18,009 bases of DNA from DASYCK01 sp036500205. GTDB taxonomy: Bacteria > Myxococcota_A > Polyangia > Fen-1088. Shown one piece after another: positions 1 through 10,696 of the stretch; position 1 is the first letter of the stretch; each line of letters starts with the position of its first letter. The notes under the pieces were generated by a model. The model was not told the DNA's origin and did not search any database. It was given only the letters and a program-made list of their open reading frames with translations. The DNA lies in contig DASYCK010000249.1 in the NCBI GenBank assembly GCA_036500205.1, positions 1 through 18,009 of the forward strand, in the 5' to 3' direction. Position numbers and translations under genes: made by a program.

Positions 1-693
1 GAGGACGAAGCCCGCGACGAAGCCGCCGATGTGCGCCCAGACGGCCACCCCCGTCGACTCCGTCCGCATCTTCGAGAGCTGGGGCAGGCCGGTGACGATC
101 TGCAGCCCGATCCACCACAGCAGCGTCGCCCACGCCGGGACCGAGATGACGCGAATGAAGATGAACAGGAAGAACAGAATGTTGACCCGTACCCGCGGGT
201 AGAGAAGCAGGTAGGCCCCGAGCACGCCCGAGATCGCGCCCGACGCCCCGACCACCGGGATCGGCGACGCCGGATCGATCAGGATCTGCGCGAGAGCCGC
301 GACCACGCCGCACAGCAGATAGAAGATCAGGAAGCGCCCTCGCCCCATCACGTCCTCGACGTTGTTCCCGAAGATCCACAGGAACAGACCGTTGCCCAGG
401 ATGTGGCCCCAGCTTCCGTGCAGGAACATCGAGGTGAGGGGCGTCAGGATGTTGCGCGGATCATTGTCGACCACGCAGACGGAGCCCTGCCCGAGCGGCA
501 CACCCAGCCCCAGCGGAGCGCGGTGCGTGAGCTCGCCCGGGACCATGCCCCAGTCGCAGGTGGTGGCCGCCAGCGCCGCCGAGTCGAAGCCGGCGCGCTG
601 AACGAAGATCCAGACCGCGCCCATCACCAGCAGCAGCGCCACAGTGACCACCGGAAACCGCAAGGTCGGGTTGTCGTCGCTGATGGGGATCAT
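1..693 (-). CDS. Rhomboid family intramembrane serine protease (3' end cut off by window edge)
   Basis: This is a polytopic inner-membrane protease; 231 codons are visible and the C-terminus lies beyond base 1. The N-terminus MIPISDDNPT followed by a hydrophobic helix (residues 12-31) is typical of bacterial rhomboids. The loop-1 region has HGSWGHILGN and FGNNVED (residues 92-114). The nucleophile motif GASG puts the catalytic serine at 151, and the partner histidine is in AHIGGF at residue 221, so the Ser/His dyad is intact. The ATG (691-693) overlaps the TGA of the upstream SLOG gene in an ATGA arrangement, so the two are probably co-translated. Rhomboids cleave transmembrane substrates inside the bilayer; the substrate here is unknown. 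It looks like the general bacterial type rather than a rhombosortase, because no GlyGly-CTERM protein is visible nearby. Confidence 0.93.
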   Translation of the reverse strand, partial: MIPISDDNPTLRFPVVTVALLLVMGAVWIFVQRAGFDSAALAATTCDWGMVPGELTHRAPLGLGVPLGQGSVCVVDNDPRNILTPLTSMFLHGSWGHILGNGLFLWIFGNNVEDVMGRGRFLIFYLLCGVVAALAQILIDPASPIPVVGASGAISGVLGAYLLLYPRVRVNILFFLFIFIRVISVPAWATLLWWIGLQIVTGLPQLSKMRTESTGVAVWAHIGGFVAGFVL

Positions 694-1193
694 CGCGCGA
701 TTCCGGTCCCCACGGCGGCGAAGGCCAGGCCCACCGCCTCGGCGGCGCTGGAAGCGCGAGTGACGTTGGGGACGACCCCCTCGATCTCGAACCGCCAGGA
801 CCCGACCAGCACGACCGGCTTTTGCGCCTTCAGGGCAAGCGCGATCTCGGACAGCGTGCCGAAGCCGCCACCGATGGCGATGATGGCGTCGCTGGCGCAG
901 ATGTTCACCCAGTTACGCCCCTCGCCGAGGCCGGTGAACAGCGCGAGGTCGATGTGCGCGTTCGGGGGCGACTCACGCTGGCTGCTGCCGGGGAGGACGC
1001 CGATGGTCAGCCCTCCTCCCGCCTTCGCCCCCTCCGCGGCCGCCTCCATGACCCCGCCCCGGCCGCCACACAGCAGCACGGCCCCCCGCTCGGCGATGCC
1101 GCGACCCACGCTGCGCGCCAGCGTGGCCGTCTCGGGATCGCAGGCCGCTGGCCCCATCACGCCGATGACGATCTTATGTGTCCTGGCGGCCAT
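690..1193 (-). CDS. TIGR00725-like SLOG/LOG-family Rossmann protein
   Basis: This 167-residue protein reads as a nucleotide-binding Rossmann fold of the SLOG superfamily. It has an N-terminal strand IVIGVMGP, the loop CGGRGGVMEA (residues 42-51), GVLPG (65-69), a conserved RN pair (93-94), and GGGFGTLSE (108-116). The last motif is the TIGR00725 counterpart of the PGGxGTxxE motif of LOG phosphoribohydrolases. Length fits the family. The true substrate of this subfamily is not settled; relatives include cytokinin-activating LOG enzymes and molybdenum-cofactor carrier proteins, so I assign no reaction. The ATG at 1193 has no strong Shine-Dalgarno. The gene overlaps the rhomboid gene by four bases. 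A LOG hydrolase is the main alternative. Confidence 0.9.
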   Translation of the reverse strand: MAARTHKIVIGVMGPAACDPETATLARSVGRGIAERGAVLLCGGRGGVMEAAAEGAKAGGGLTIGVLPGSSQRESPPNAHIDLALFTGLGEGRNWVNICASDAIIAIGGGFGTLSEIALALKAQKPVVLVGSWRFEIEGVVPNVTRASSAAEAVGLAFAAVGTGIAR

Positions 1194-1223
1194 GTCCGGT
1201 CGAGTCGTCGCAGCATACCAGCC

Positions 1224-1274
1224 CCGAAACGAACACGGGGCCGGGGTTGAATTTCAACCGCGGCCCCGTTTCGG
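1224..1274 (-). terminator. Long imperfect hairpin between porin and SLOG genes
   Basis: Bases 1235-1251 and 1253-1269 are inverted complements over 17 positions with one mismatch and almost no loop. If a six-base bulge is allowed on the left, the pairing extends to CCGAAAC (1224-1230) with GTTTCGG (1268-1274). It lies 53-103 bases after the porin stop, where a terminator is expected. There is no clean T-run on the minus strand after the stem, so intrinsic termination is only a possibility; a cruciform or protein site is an alternative. Confidence 0.45.
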
Positions 1275-1290
1275 CAAATGAATTTCGAAC

Positions 1291-1311
1291 CGGCGCCCCC
1301 GGGCGGCGCCG
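1291..1311 (-). terminator. Short GC hairpin just after the porin stop codon
   Basis: CGGCGCC (1291-1297) pairs with GGCGCCG (1305-1311) across a seven-base loop, 16 bases after the stop of the porin gene. No T-tract follows directly on the minus strand. It sits next to the longer hairpin at 1224-1274, and the two may together protect or terminate the porin transcript. Confidence 0.3.
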
Positions 1312-1326
1312 CAATGCGTGCTCGGC

Positions 1327-2670
1327 CTAGAAGAAGATGGCCTGCGCGCCCAGCTGAATCGAGTTGTAGGTCACCGCGGAACCGCTGACCGGATCGGTAC
1401 CGGCCCGCGTGTGGCTGTAGGTCGCAATCAAGCGCAGAGCAGGGCCCTTGATCAAGTACGACACGGCAGCATCCAGATTCCAAGGATTCGTTCCCATGCC
1501 AGACTTCACCTTCTCCCACTGGTAACGGACCATGGGCTGGATGTTGCCGACCCCGATGGTCGGGGTCGCATAGGCCAGGAGCCCGAACATCGAGTCACTG
1601 ATCCCGCCGTCTAGCACGTTGAAGTGATAGTACGCGCCCTCGGCGGTGAACCAACCGCCGCCGGGGATCTTCTTCTCCACCAACAGGTCGGCGTTGAACT
1701 CGGCCCAGTCCTTGTCGGCGGTCGCGCTGGCGCTGCCGTGCTTCTGGAACTGACCGCCCACACCGATCGAGAGCAGATCCTTGTCGCCGAAGTAGCTGGC
1801 GTTGCCCCAGAAACCGGGCTCCGCGTCCCAGAGCGCCAACCGCACCCGACCCGAGTAGAGGGGGCTGGTGGCGACGTCGCCGTTGTCGAAAACGCCGGCC
1901 AGATAGGTCAGCTTTCCGCCCGAGATGTCGCCCCAGATCACGGCGCCGTTGTTACGGCCGGACGGCCCTTCCTTCGGGGCGCTGACGCCCGAGAAGAACC
2001 CGGGGTAGTTCCAGGGGATCATGAAGAACGGTCCGGAAGCGTTGGCGCGGTCGACGGGAACGAGCAGGTGGCCAACCCACACGTGGAACTCGTCCATGAA
2101 GTCGAACGAGATGATGGCGTCCTCGATCTGAACGGCCGTGGCGGCACCGCTGGAGAAAGTGTTCAAATTCGAGTTCAGATTCAGAGTGACGCCGACCTTC
2201 TTATGAATCTTGCCGCCGGCGTGAAGCTCGATGTACTCGGTATCGAAGTGAAGGTCGTTGACCTTGCTCTTGTCCGTTGCGCCCTGGATGGTGGCGCCGA
2301 CGCGCGTCCAGGCGCCCACGTCGATCGGGGGCAGCACCTCGGGGCGGGTCGCCGCCATGGTCTCGGTGTTCGTGACCGGCTTGGCGGTCGTCTCGACGGC
2401 CGGAGTGACGGGCATCGGAGGCGGAGGCGCCATCGCGGGCGGCGGCATCTCGGCCGGAGGCGGCGGAGGAGGCGCATCCATCGGAGGCGGTGGGGCCTCG
2501 GGCGGCGTCTGCGCTTGCGCGGCCACGGCCGGCAACAGGAGGAGCAGAGCCAGACCGACAGCCGATCGCATTCCGTTGCGCTTCCGGAAAACCGACTGCT
2601 TCACCGACGACTTCCCAGCTGAACCACTCGCGGCGTTGTGTTGAACAGACTCAGTCATTGACTCGCGCAT
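1327..2670 (-). CDS. Outer-membrane porin-like beta-barrel protein with proline-rich N-terminal linker
   Basis: This 447-residue product has an N-terminal export signal (hydrophobic core about residues 37-50, probable cleavage after AQA near 53), a run rich in Pro with Met and Ala (about 56-95), then a region of alternating aromatic and polar strands to a final phenylalanine (AIFF), the usual BAM recognition end. Segments such as VGHLLVP, WNYPGFF and YQWEKV recall phosphate-selective or general porins in the OprO/P style, but I cannot name the substrate. The start at 2670 is chosen because AGGAGG lies four bases upstream. It leaves an unusually long polar segment of about 33 residues before the hydrophobic core; a start at the inner ATG (2571, MRSAVGLAL), with a weaker GGAAG upstream, would give a normal signal peptide. 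It appears monocistronic. Confidence 0.82.
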   Translation of the reverse strand: MRESMTESVQHNAASGSAGKSSVKQSVFRKRNGMRSAVGLALLLLLPAVAAQAQTPPEAPPPPMDAPPPPPPAEMPPPAMAPPPPMPVTPAVETTAKPVTNTETMAATRPEVLPPIDVGAWTRVGATIQGATDKSKVNDLHFDTEYIELHAGGKIHKKVGVTLNLNSNLNTFSSGAATAVQIEDAIISFDFMDEFHVWVGHLLVPVDRANASGPFFMIPWNYPGFFSGVSAPKEGPSGRNNGAVIWGDISGGKLTYLAGVFDNGDVATSPLYSGRVRLALWDAEPGFWGNASYFGDKDLLSIGVGGQFQKHGSASATADKDWAEFNADLLVEKKIPGGGWFTAEGAYYHFNVLDGGISDSMFGLLAYATPTIGVGNIQPMVRYQWEKVKSGMGTNPWNLDAAVSYLIKGPALRLIATYSHTRAGTDPVSGSAVTYNSIQLGAQAIFF

Positions 2671-3341
2671 CGGACCTCCTATTGGCACCTTTTCGTTAGC
2701 AACACGACGCACCGGGTTGACAACCGGCTATCCCGCCGCAATTTGACGCCGTTGCTACAAACAGCGCCCGATTGCCGTTATTGCAGATTCGCACTTTCAC
2801 GGTCAACAACCGACATGGACAATTGCGCTCAATTTACCGGCAGGAAATATCAGCTACTGCCAATTGGGTACCTTGCAGGGGCAATGCTTCCGGCAGGGTC
2901 GCCGCGCTGTTTCTGCGCCATCAAGGGCATGCTTCCGAAATGTTTCGACCAGAGCACGGACCAGAAACATGTATCGATCATCGCTTCTCCGACGAGACTT
3001 CACGCTTTCGACACGAGAACCAGCCCTCGCGATCGCTCGCTCATCTCGATGGGAAGGCGCCCCAGCCTCAAGCGAGCGGCGGCCCAGCCGAGACACCGAT
3101 CGTCGCAATTTCGCGCGAGTCTATTCGCACCAACACCCTCAAAGCGCGGCTTCACAACGTTGATTGATGGGTTTCAACCAATTCAGACCGTACTCGGCAT
3201 TCATTGGCATCGCGCTCGCCCCGAGGACCTGGAGCTCTAGGCGCGACCTCCCGTCGACGGCGAGCTCCGGACTGCCAGGACGCGCGTCTTTTTCGCGCGG
3301 ACGACCGTAACCGCCCGCCGGGCACCCGCGTAGGGATGACG
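2671..3341. other. 671-base intergenic region, AT-richer than its surroundings
   Basis: This stretch separates the divergently transcribed porin and DUF1223 genes. Open frames across it have no recognisable motifs and no convincing start, so I call it non-coding. By hand count, bases 2761-3000 are roughly 53% GC, clearly below the coding regions around it. It must hold the promoters of both flanking genes. A near-palindrome CCGG-GTTGACAA-CCGG (2712-2727) lies 42 bases upstream of the porin start and might be an operator or part of a promoter. At 3279-3299 the perfect palindrome GACGCGCGTC is followed by five T and another CGCGCG, which could form a leader hairpin before the DUF1223 gene. No tRNA or known riboswitch is recognisable. 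Confidence 0.6.
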
Positions 3342-4139
3342 ATGCGCGTACATCGGTTTTCGTCCTTGGCTCTCGGAGTGACCCTGGTCGGCGGTGGCGC
3401 CACGGCGGGGGCGGCACCGGCTCACCCCGTGCTGGTCGAGCTGTTCACGTCCCAGGGCTGCAGCTCCTGTCCGGCCGCCGATGCGTTCGTGCGGGAGCTC
3501 CCCCGGCTGGGACTGGGGCGGGACCGCGTGATTCCGCTGACGTTCCACATCGACTACTGGGACGACCTGGGCTGGAAGGATCCCTTCGCGGCGCCGGAGT
3601 TCACCGAGCGGCAGCGCGGCTACGCCAGCTCGGGCCTGCTGGTGTCCCCGCCGGGGGAAGACGGAATCCACGGCTCCTACACGCCGCAGATGATCGTCGG
3701 CGGCACGGTTCACTTCTCCGGAGCGCGCCGCGACGTCGCCCTGGCGGAGATCCAGCGCGCCGCCAGCGCTCCCGAGCCGGCCGCCTTGAGCGCCGAGGCG
3801 ACCATCGACAAGGAGCTCGCCAAGGTGACGGCGCGAATCACGACCGCGGAGCGACCGGCGACGCAGCAGGCCTGGCGGCTGAACGTGGCGCTGGCCCTGA
3901 AGGAAGCCCGCACCGACGTCCGGCGCGGCGAGAACTCCGGCGAGACGCTGGCGGAGGCGGCCATCGTCCGCTGGCTCTCACCGCCCATTCCCATCACCAG
4001 CGAGGGCGGACCGGTCCATATCGACGTTCCCAAGCCGCGTGGCATCGCCTGGAAGGACGTCGAGCTGGTGGCGTTCGTGCAGGCGAAGACCACCGGACGC
4101 GTGATCGCGGCACGCGCGCTCCCCCTCGAGAGCCGTTAG
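3342..4139 (+). CDS. DUF1223 family exported thioredoxin-like protein
   Basis: The 265-residue protein begins with a signal peptide (hydrophobic stretch about residues 7-24, cleavage likely near the AGAA site) and then VELFTSQGCSSC, the hallmark of DUF1223, with a thioredoxin-like CxxC at C40 and C43. FHIDYWDDLGWKDP and YTPQMIVGG follow, both typical of the family. The fold is thioredoxin-like and the protein should act in the periplasm or envelope, possibly in a redox role, but no substrate is established. The ATG at 3342 is preferred because TAGGG lies six bases upstream; an in-frame ATG two codons earlier (3336) cannot be excluded. The gene precedes the zinc-ribbon gene on the same strand by 58 bases, so the two may share a transcript. 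Confidence 0.93.
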   Translation: MRVHRFSSLALGVTLVGGGATAGAAPAHPVLVELFTSQGCSSCPAADAFVRELPRLGLGRDRVIPLTFHIDYWDDLGWKDPFAAPEFTERQRGYASSGLLVSPPGEDGIHGSYTPQMIVGGTVHFSGARRDVALAEIQRAASAPEPAALSAEATIDKELAKVTARITTAERPATQQAWRLNVALALKEARTDVRRGENSGETLAEAAIVRWLSPPIPITSEGGPVHIDVPKPRGIAWKDVELVAFVQAKTTGRVIAARALPLESR

Positions 4140-4197
4140 GCCCGCGCCGCATATTTGCGCTGCCGCGGTCCGGGTGTCACAAGACGGTCTCCGCGCC

Positions 4198-4521
4198 ATG
4201 GCGAAGAAGACCCAACGCCCCCGCACGGCCCGCCGTGCCTCCGCGCAGGCGGACCGCCGCGCCATCGAGCGGCTCGAGAATCTGGCCACCCAGCTCCCCG
4301 GCGGCGCGCCTGCTCACCCGCGGACCGTGGCGTCGGCGTCGGTGATCGAGGTGCTGGCGCGGGCCACGCGCTGCTTGCTGTGCGATGGCGAGCTTGAGCT
4401 GCAAGCGCACGTCGCCGAGGAGATGGACCGCGAGAACACCCGGCGCGTCGAGCTGGTGTGCAAGCGATGCCGCGGTCAGCGCCGGCTGTGGTTTCGCATC
4501 GAACCGCCCAGCGCCAACTGA
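4198..4521 (+). CDS. Small zinc-ribbon protein of unknown function
   Basis: This 107-residue protein has a basic, Arg/Ala-rich N-terminus (residues 1-25), a short helical middle, and a C-terminal zinc ribbon. Cys59-x2-Cys62 and Cys88-x2-Cys91 are separated by 25 residues, followed by an aromatic-basic strand (RRLWFRI). The two CxxC knuckles support a real gene. No signal peptide or membrane segment is seen, so it is probably cytoplasmic and may bind nucleic acid or protein; that is inference only. The ATG at 4198 lacks a good ribosome binding site; a GTG eight codons upstream (4174) is an alternative. Its 3' end overlaps the 3' end of the convergent metalloprotease gene by 46 bases. Confidence 0.7.
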   Translation: MAKKTQRPRTARRASAQADRRAIERLENLATQLPGGAPAHPRTVASASVIEVLARATRCLLCDGELELQAHVAEEMDRENTRRVELVCKRCRGQRRLWFRIEPPSAN

Positions 4522-6353
4522 GCGCGACGCGGCCGGCGCCTCATCACGAGGGACAAACCCGCCAGCCCGAGCAGCTGCGGCGCGGGCGCCTGGGACCCCG
4601 ACCCCGGAAGATCGCAGGCGCAGCCCTTGCCGCCGTCGTCGATCTTCGTTCCACCGGTAACGCCACTGCCGGCGCCGCCGCTGCCGTTCGCGCCACCGCT
4701 GCCGTTCGCGCCGCCGCTGCCGTTCGCGCCGCCGCTGCCGCTGCCGCCGCTGCTGCTGCCGCCGCTGCCGGTGACGCCGCCGCTGCCACTGCGGCTGCCG
4801 CCCGTGCCGGTGGTGGCGCCGCCGCTGCCGGTGACGCCGCCGCTGCCACTGGCGCCCCCCGAACCCGAGGCGGCTCCGGCCGTGCAGTCGGCGTTGCAGC
4901 CCGAGCCGCTGACCCCGTTCTGATCGCCCGCGTCGCACACCTCGCCCGTATCCATCTTCCCGTTGCCACAGACGGTGTGCCAGCCGATGTCGCGAAACGC
5001 CGCCAGCTCCATCCGCTGGTCGTGGGTCGCCTTGCTGGCGATCTCCGGCTCCATCAGCAGGTCGGGGCGGGCCAGCGGGTCCCAGTGAGACAGCGTCGAG
5101 GAGCCGATGATCGGCGTCGAAGCGAACAGATCGGTCCGTCCCATCGTATCGGCGCCGACCCGCTGGTCGGCCGTCGCGCCCAGCATGATGTTCGTGCTGC
5201 TGGGCGCGCTGGCCAGGAGCGTCTCGTCGTGGAGCGATACGGCGACCGTGGGAATCGTCACCGGCCCGAAGTCGTGAATCGAGGGGAGAACGCTGACCGC
5301 GTACGGCGGATCCGCCATCACCGGATCCTCGATCAACACGCCCACGGCGCCCGCCTGCTGGGCCATGAAGGCCATCTGCACCGGTGGGCAGATCTGGGAC
5401 GGCGCGAACAGCACGATTCCGCCGGTGACCGAGCTCGTCACCGCGCAGGTCGTGTTCGACAGCTTGCCTATCTTAAGCTGTCCGGAGACGGACCCCGCCG
5501 ACAGGTACGGTCCGAACTCCGCCTCCGTGACGTGACCGCCCAGGCCCGACACGGTCGGCGTCGCCGCCATCGTGGGCGAGCCCAGGGCCAGGATCTGCGG
5601 CATCTGGCGTGCCACGTTGGGGCCGTCCCACACCAGGTGTCGCGCGTTCAGCGCCGACGTCTGGCGCTCGCCGTCCGTCATGTCCTTCCACGATTTGTTG
5701 GTGCCGTTGTCGTAGACGTGCTGGGCGAAGGTGTCGAGCTGCCCGTACGGCGCCACGCCGTCGGTGGGGTCAATCACGCTCGCGAAGCCGAGCCCGTGCC
5801 CGAACTCGTGCAGCACGACCGCCAGCAGGTCGATGTCGTCACCGGCGTTTCCGTCGAGGCCGTAGTACCAGTTCTGCAGTCCCTGGGAGCAAGAGGAGAG
5901 GGCGCCGTTGAACTCCGCCGAGATCTCGGAATCGGGGCTCAGATCGGTTCCCGCCAGCGCGTTCGCCAGCGGAATGGGAATCCAGGTGTTCGGGGGGGCG
6001 CCCGGGCTATTCTCGCGCGTGCTGGTGTAACCGGCGTGCCCGAGCATGATCTGGGTCGCGGAGCAGGTCAGCGGACCGAAGCTCGCGTCGACGACGATGG
6101 TCGGCACGCTCTCCAGCGCGTCGCCCCACAGCTGCGCGGCCTTCTTGAAGACGTTCATGCTCTGCTCGCCGACGGTGGTCCCCGCGTTGCCGCCCACCGG
6201 GGTGGCCGGGGTCGTGTCGTTGAAGCCCTGCCCGGCGGAGTCCATGTTCTTGATGGTGATGGTCGCGGCCCGGGCGACGGAGGCCGAAACCAGCAATGAA
6301 ACGGTGAGGGCCCCGAGTCTTCCGAGGAAGGCTGCGCTGGCGCTTGACGTCAC
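4476..6353 (-). CDS. Secreted zinc metalloprotease with PA domain, Cys-rich repeat, Gly/Ser linker and MYXO-CTERM-like anchor
   Basis: This 625-residue surface protein starts with a signal peptide (cleavage near ARA, residue 29). The zinc-binding helix HEFGHGLGF has H182, E183 and H186. The metzincin third histidine is not at its usual place (Ser at 192), so the third ligand must be elsewhere, as in other HExGHGLGF proteins that carry PA domains. A PA-like segment (about 312-345, with AQQAGAVGVLI) sits inside the catalytic region, which closes with DIGW. Residues 462-491 form a Cys-rich DUF4215-like repeat (CGNGKMDTGEVCD). Residues about 492-575 are Gly/Ser/Asn repeats. The end has GCACD, a hydrophobic helix and an RRRPRR cluster, the layout of MYXO-CTERM signals cut by myxosortase. 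The start is GTG, overlapping the TGA of the upstream lipoprotein by four bases, with GGAGAG just before it. Confidence 0.88.
   Translation of the reverse strand: MTSSASAAFLGRLGALTVSLLVSASVARAATITIKNMDSAGQGFNDTTPATPVGGNAGTTVGEQSMNVFKKAAQLWGDALESVPTIVVDASFGPLTCSATQIMLGHAGYTSTRENSPGAPPNTWIPIPLANALAGTDLSPDSEISAEFNGALSSCSQGLQNWYYGLDGNAGDDIDLLAVVLHEFGHGLGFASVIDPTDGVAPYGQLDTFAQHVYDNGTNKSWKDMTDGERQTSALNARHLVWDGPNVARQMPQILALGSPTMAATPTVSGLGGHVTEAEFGPYLSAGSVSGQLKIGKLSNTTCAVTSSVTGGIVLFAPSQICPPVQMAFMAQQAGAVGVLIEDPVMADPPYAVSVLPSIHDFGPVTIPTVAVSLHDETLLASAPSSTNIMLGATADQRVGADTMGRTDLFASTPIIGSSTLSHWDPLARPDLLMEPEIASKATHDQRMELAAFRDIGWHTVCGNGKMDTGEVCDAGDQNGVSGSGCNADCTAGAASGSGGASGSGGVTGSGGATTGTGGSRSGSGGVTGSGGSSSGGSGSGGANGSGGANGSGGANGSGGAGSGVTGGTKIDDGGKGCACDLPGSGSQAPAPQLLGLAGLSLVMRRRPRRAQLALGGSMRNHSRR
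4672..4857. repeat. Minisatellite-like repeats encoding the Gly/Ser linker
   Basis: At least three near-identical 18-base units (GCGCCGCCGCTGCCGTTC and a one-base variant) run in tandem from 4672 to about 4725, encoding Gly-Ser-Gly-Gly-Ala-Asn on the minus strand. Further on, a 33-base block at 4759-4791 recurs identically at 4819-4851, exactly 60 bases apart. All units keep the reading frame of the metalloprotease, so length change by slippage would alter only the linker. Confidence 0.85.
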
Positions 6354-6667
6354 TGGGCTCTCCGGCGCGCGCGCATCATGCCTTCCAGCATCGTCCTCGT
6401 GTCGCCGTCGGGCTTCTGGCAGATCCGCTTGTAGCTTCCATCGGGCTGCCGCTGAAGCATCGCCACGTCACCGACCTTCGGCACCATCACCGACGAACCG
6501 TCGGCCAGCTTCGTGATGGTCGGCAAGGTCGTGCTGGCGGGCGGGGGCGGGGAAACGGCGGCTTGCGCGGAGACATCCGTCTCGAGCGCGGAGGGTCGAT
6601 CGCCTCCACACGCCGACAGCGGCAAGGCAAGGAGAATGGACACGGCAAACCAACGGACACAGGCCAT
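6350..6667 (-). CDS. Small lipoprotein coupled to the metalloprotease
   Basis: This 105-residue protein has a lipoprotein signal peptide with lipobox L17-S-A-C20, then a low-complexity Ala/Pro/Ser segment (residues about 33-45) and a small C-terminal region ending in a basic stretch (RARRRAQ). I recognise no family. The ATG at 6667 has AAGGA eight bases upstream, a good site. Its TGA overlaps the GTG start of the metalloprotease by four bases, so production is probably coupled. It could be a chaperone, anchor or inhibitor for the protease, but only the gene order supports that. Confidence 0.8.
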   Translation of the reverse strand: MACVRWFAVSILLALPLSACGGDRPSALETDVSAQAAVSPPPPASTTLPTITKLADGSSVMVPKVGDVAMLQRQPDGSYKRICQKPDGDTRTMLEGMMRARRRAQ

Positions 6668-6781
6668 TTTGGGGGTCCTTTTTCAACGCGCGGGAAAGGG
6701 CTTCGTCAGGTCGCGCGGGTCAAAACAAGCGGAACCTTTGAAATAGGGTAAACGACCCCCATTCGTCGGATCAAGGGTAGG

Positions 6782-6823
6782 AAAAAACCCTCATGCGGCG
6801 GCCCTGACGGACCAGCCGCCCGC
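6782..6823 (-). terminator. Probable terminator of dnaE
   Basis: On the minus strand, 11 bases after the dnaE stop codon, GCGGGCGGC (6815-6823) pairs with GCCGCCGC (6795-6802) with one bulged base and a 12-base loop. A run of six T (6782-6787) follows seven bases later. The gap before the T-run is longer than ideal, so this is a moderate call. Confidence 0.5.
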
Positions 6824-6833
6824 CCCCCAAGGA

Positions 6834-10490
<3,657 letters not shown>

Positions 10491-10606
10491 TCGATAGCAG
10501 AAATGCGGAGGGGGAGAGCAGCCAAACGAGAGACCAAACCAGAGATAAAGATCAGGTCGACATCACCCCTCGCCTAACCCTCCGAAGATCCAGAACGATC
10601 GAGTTG

Positions 10607-10626
10607 GTATCCACAGCTTTTCCACA
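10607..10626 (+). promoter_or_regulatory. Two DnaA-box-like sites upstream of dnaE
   Basis: GTATCCACA (10607-10615) and TTTTCCACA (10618-10626) are direct repeats with start points exactly 11 bases apart, about one helical turn. The second fits the relaxed DnaA box TTWTNCACA; the first differs only at its first base. They lie 117-136 bases upstream of the dnaE start, in the divergent intergenic region 10491-10696. DnaA control of dnaE or of the divergent gene is inference. Confidence 0.45.
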
Positions 10627-10659
10627 GGCGGTGTGCGAGAAGGTGGGCAACAAATCACG

Positions 10660-10688
10660 TTGACAGCGCCCTTCCACTAGGGCGTGAT
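10660..10688 (+). promoter_or_regulatory. Possible promoter for the Cys-rich lipoprotein gene
   Basis: A perfect TTGACA (10660-10665) lies 31 bases before the start codon. At 17 bases from it the -10 position reads CGTGAT, a poor match, and would put the transcription start very near the start codon. This is a weak candidate. Confidence 0.2.
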
Positions 10689-10696
10689 CCAGGGTG

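Noticed and set aside
1..693. Rhombosortase partner of the sorting signal in the metalloprotease
   Set aside because: The tail is MYXO-CTERM-like, which is handled by CPBP-type myxosortases, and the rhomboid has features of the general family.
31..1281. Long plus-strand open frame over the SLOG and rhomboid genes
   Set aside because: Its product is Arg/Pro/Asp/His-rich without motifs, whereas the minus strand encodes two recognisable families with intact key residues.
2743..3240. Open frame of 165 codons in the intergenic island
   Set aside because: No ribosome binding site, no recognisable motif, and several competing frames of similar length in both directions.
4672..4857. Possible CRISPR array
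   Set aside because: Units are 18 bases with no unique spacers and stay in the coding frame of the protease.
4458..6299. Plus-strand open frame opposite the metalloprotease
   Set aside because: It is an Ala/Arg-rich shadow created by the Gly/Ser repeats and high GC; the minus strand has signal peptide, HExxH and Cys-rich motifs.
10600..10640. Possible replication origin
   Set aside because: Only two DnaA-box-like sites are seen, with no AT-rich unwinding element or dnaA/dnaN neighbours.
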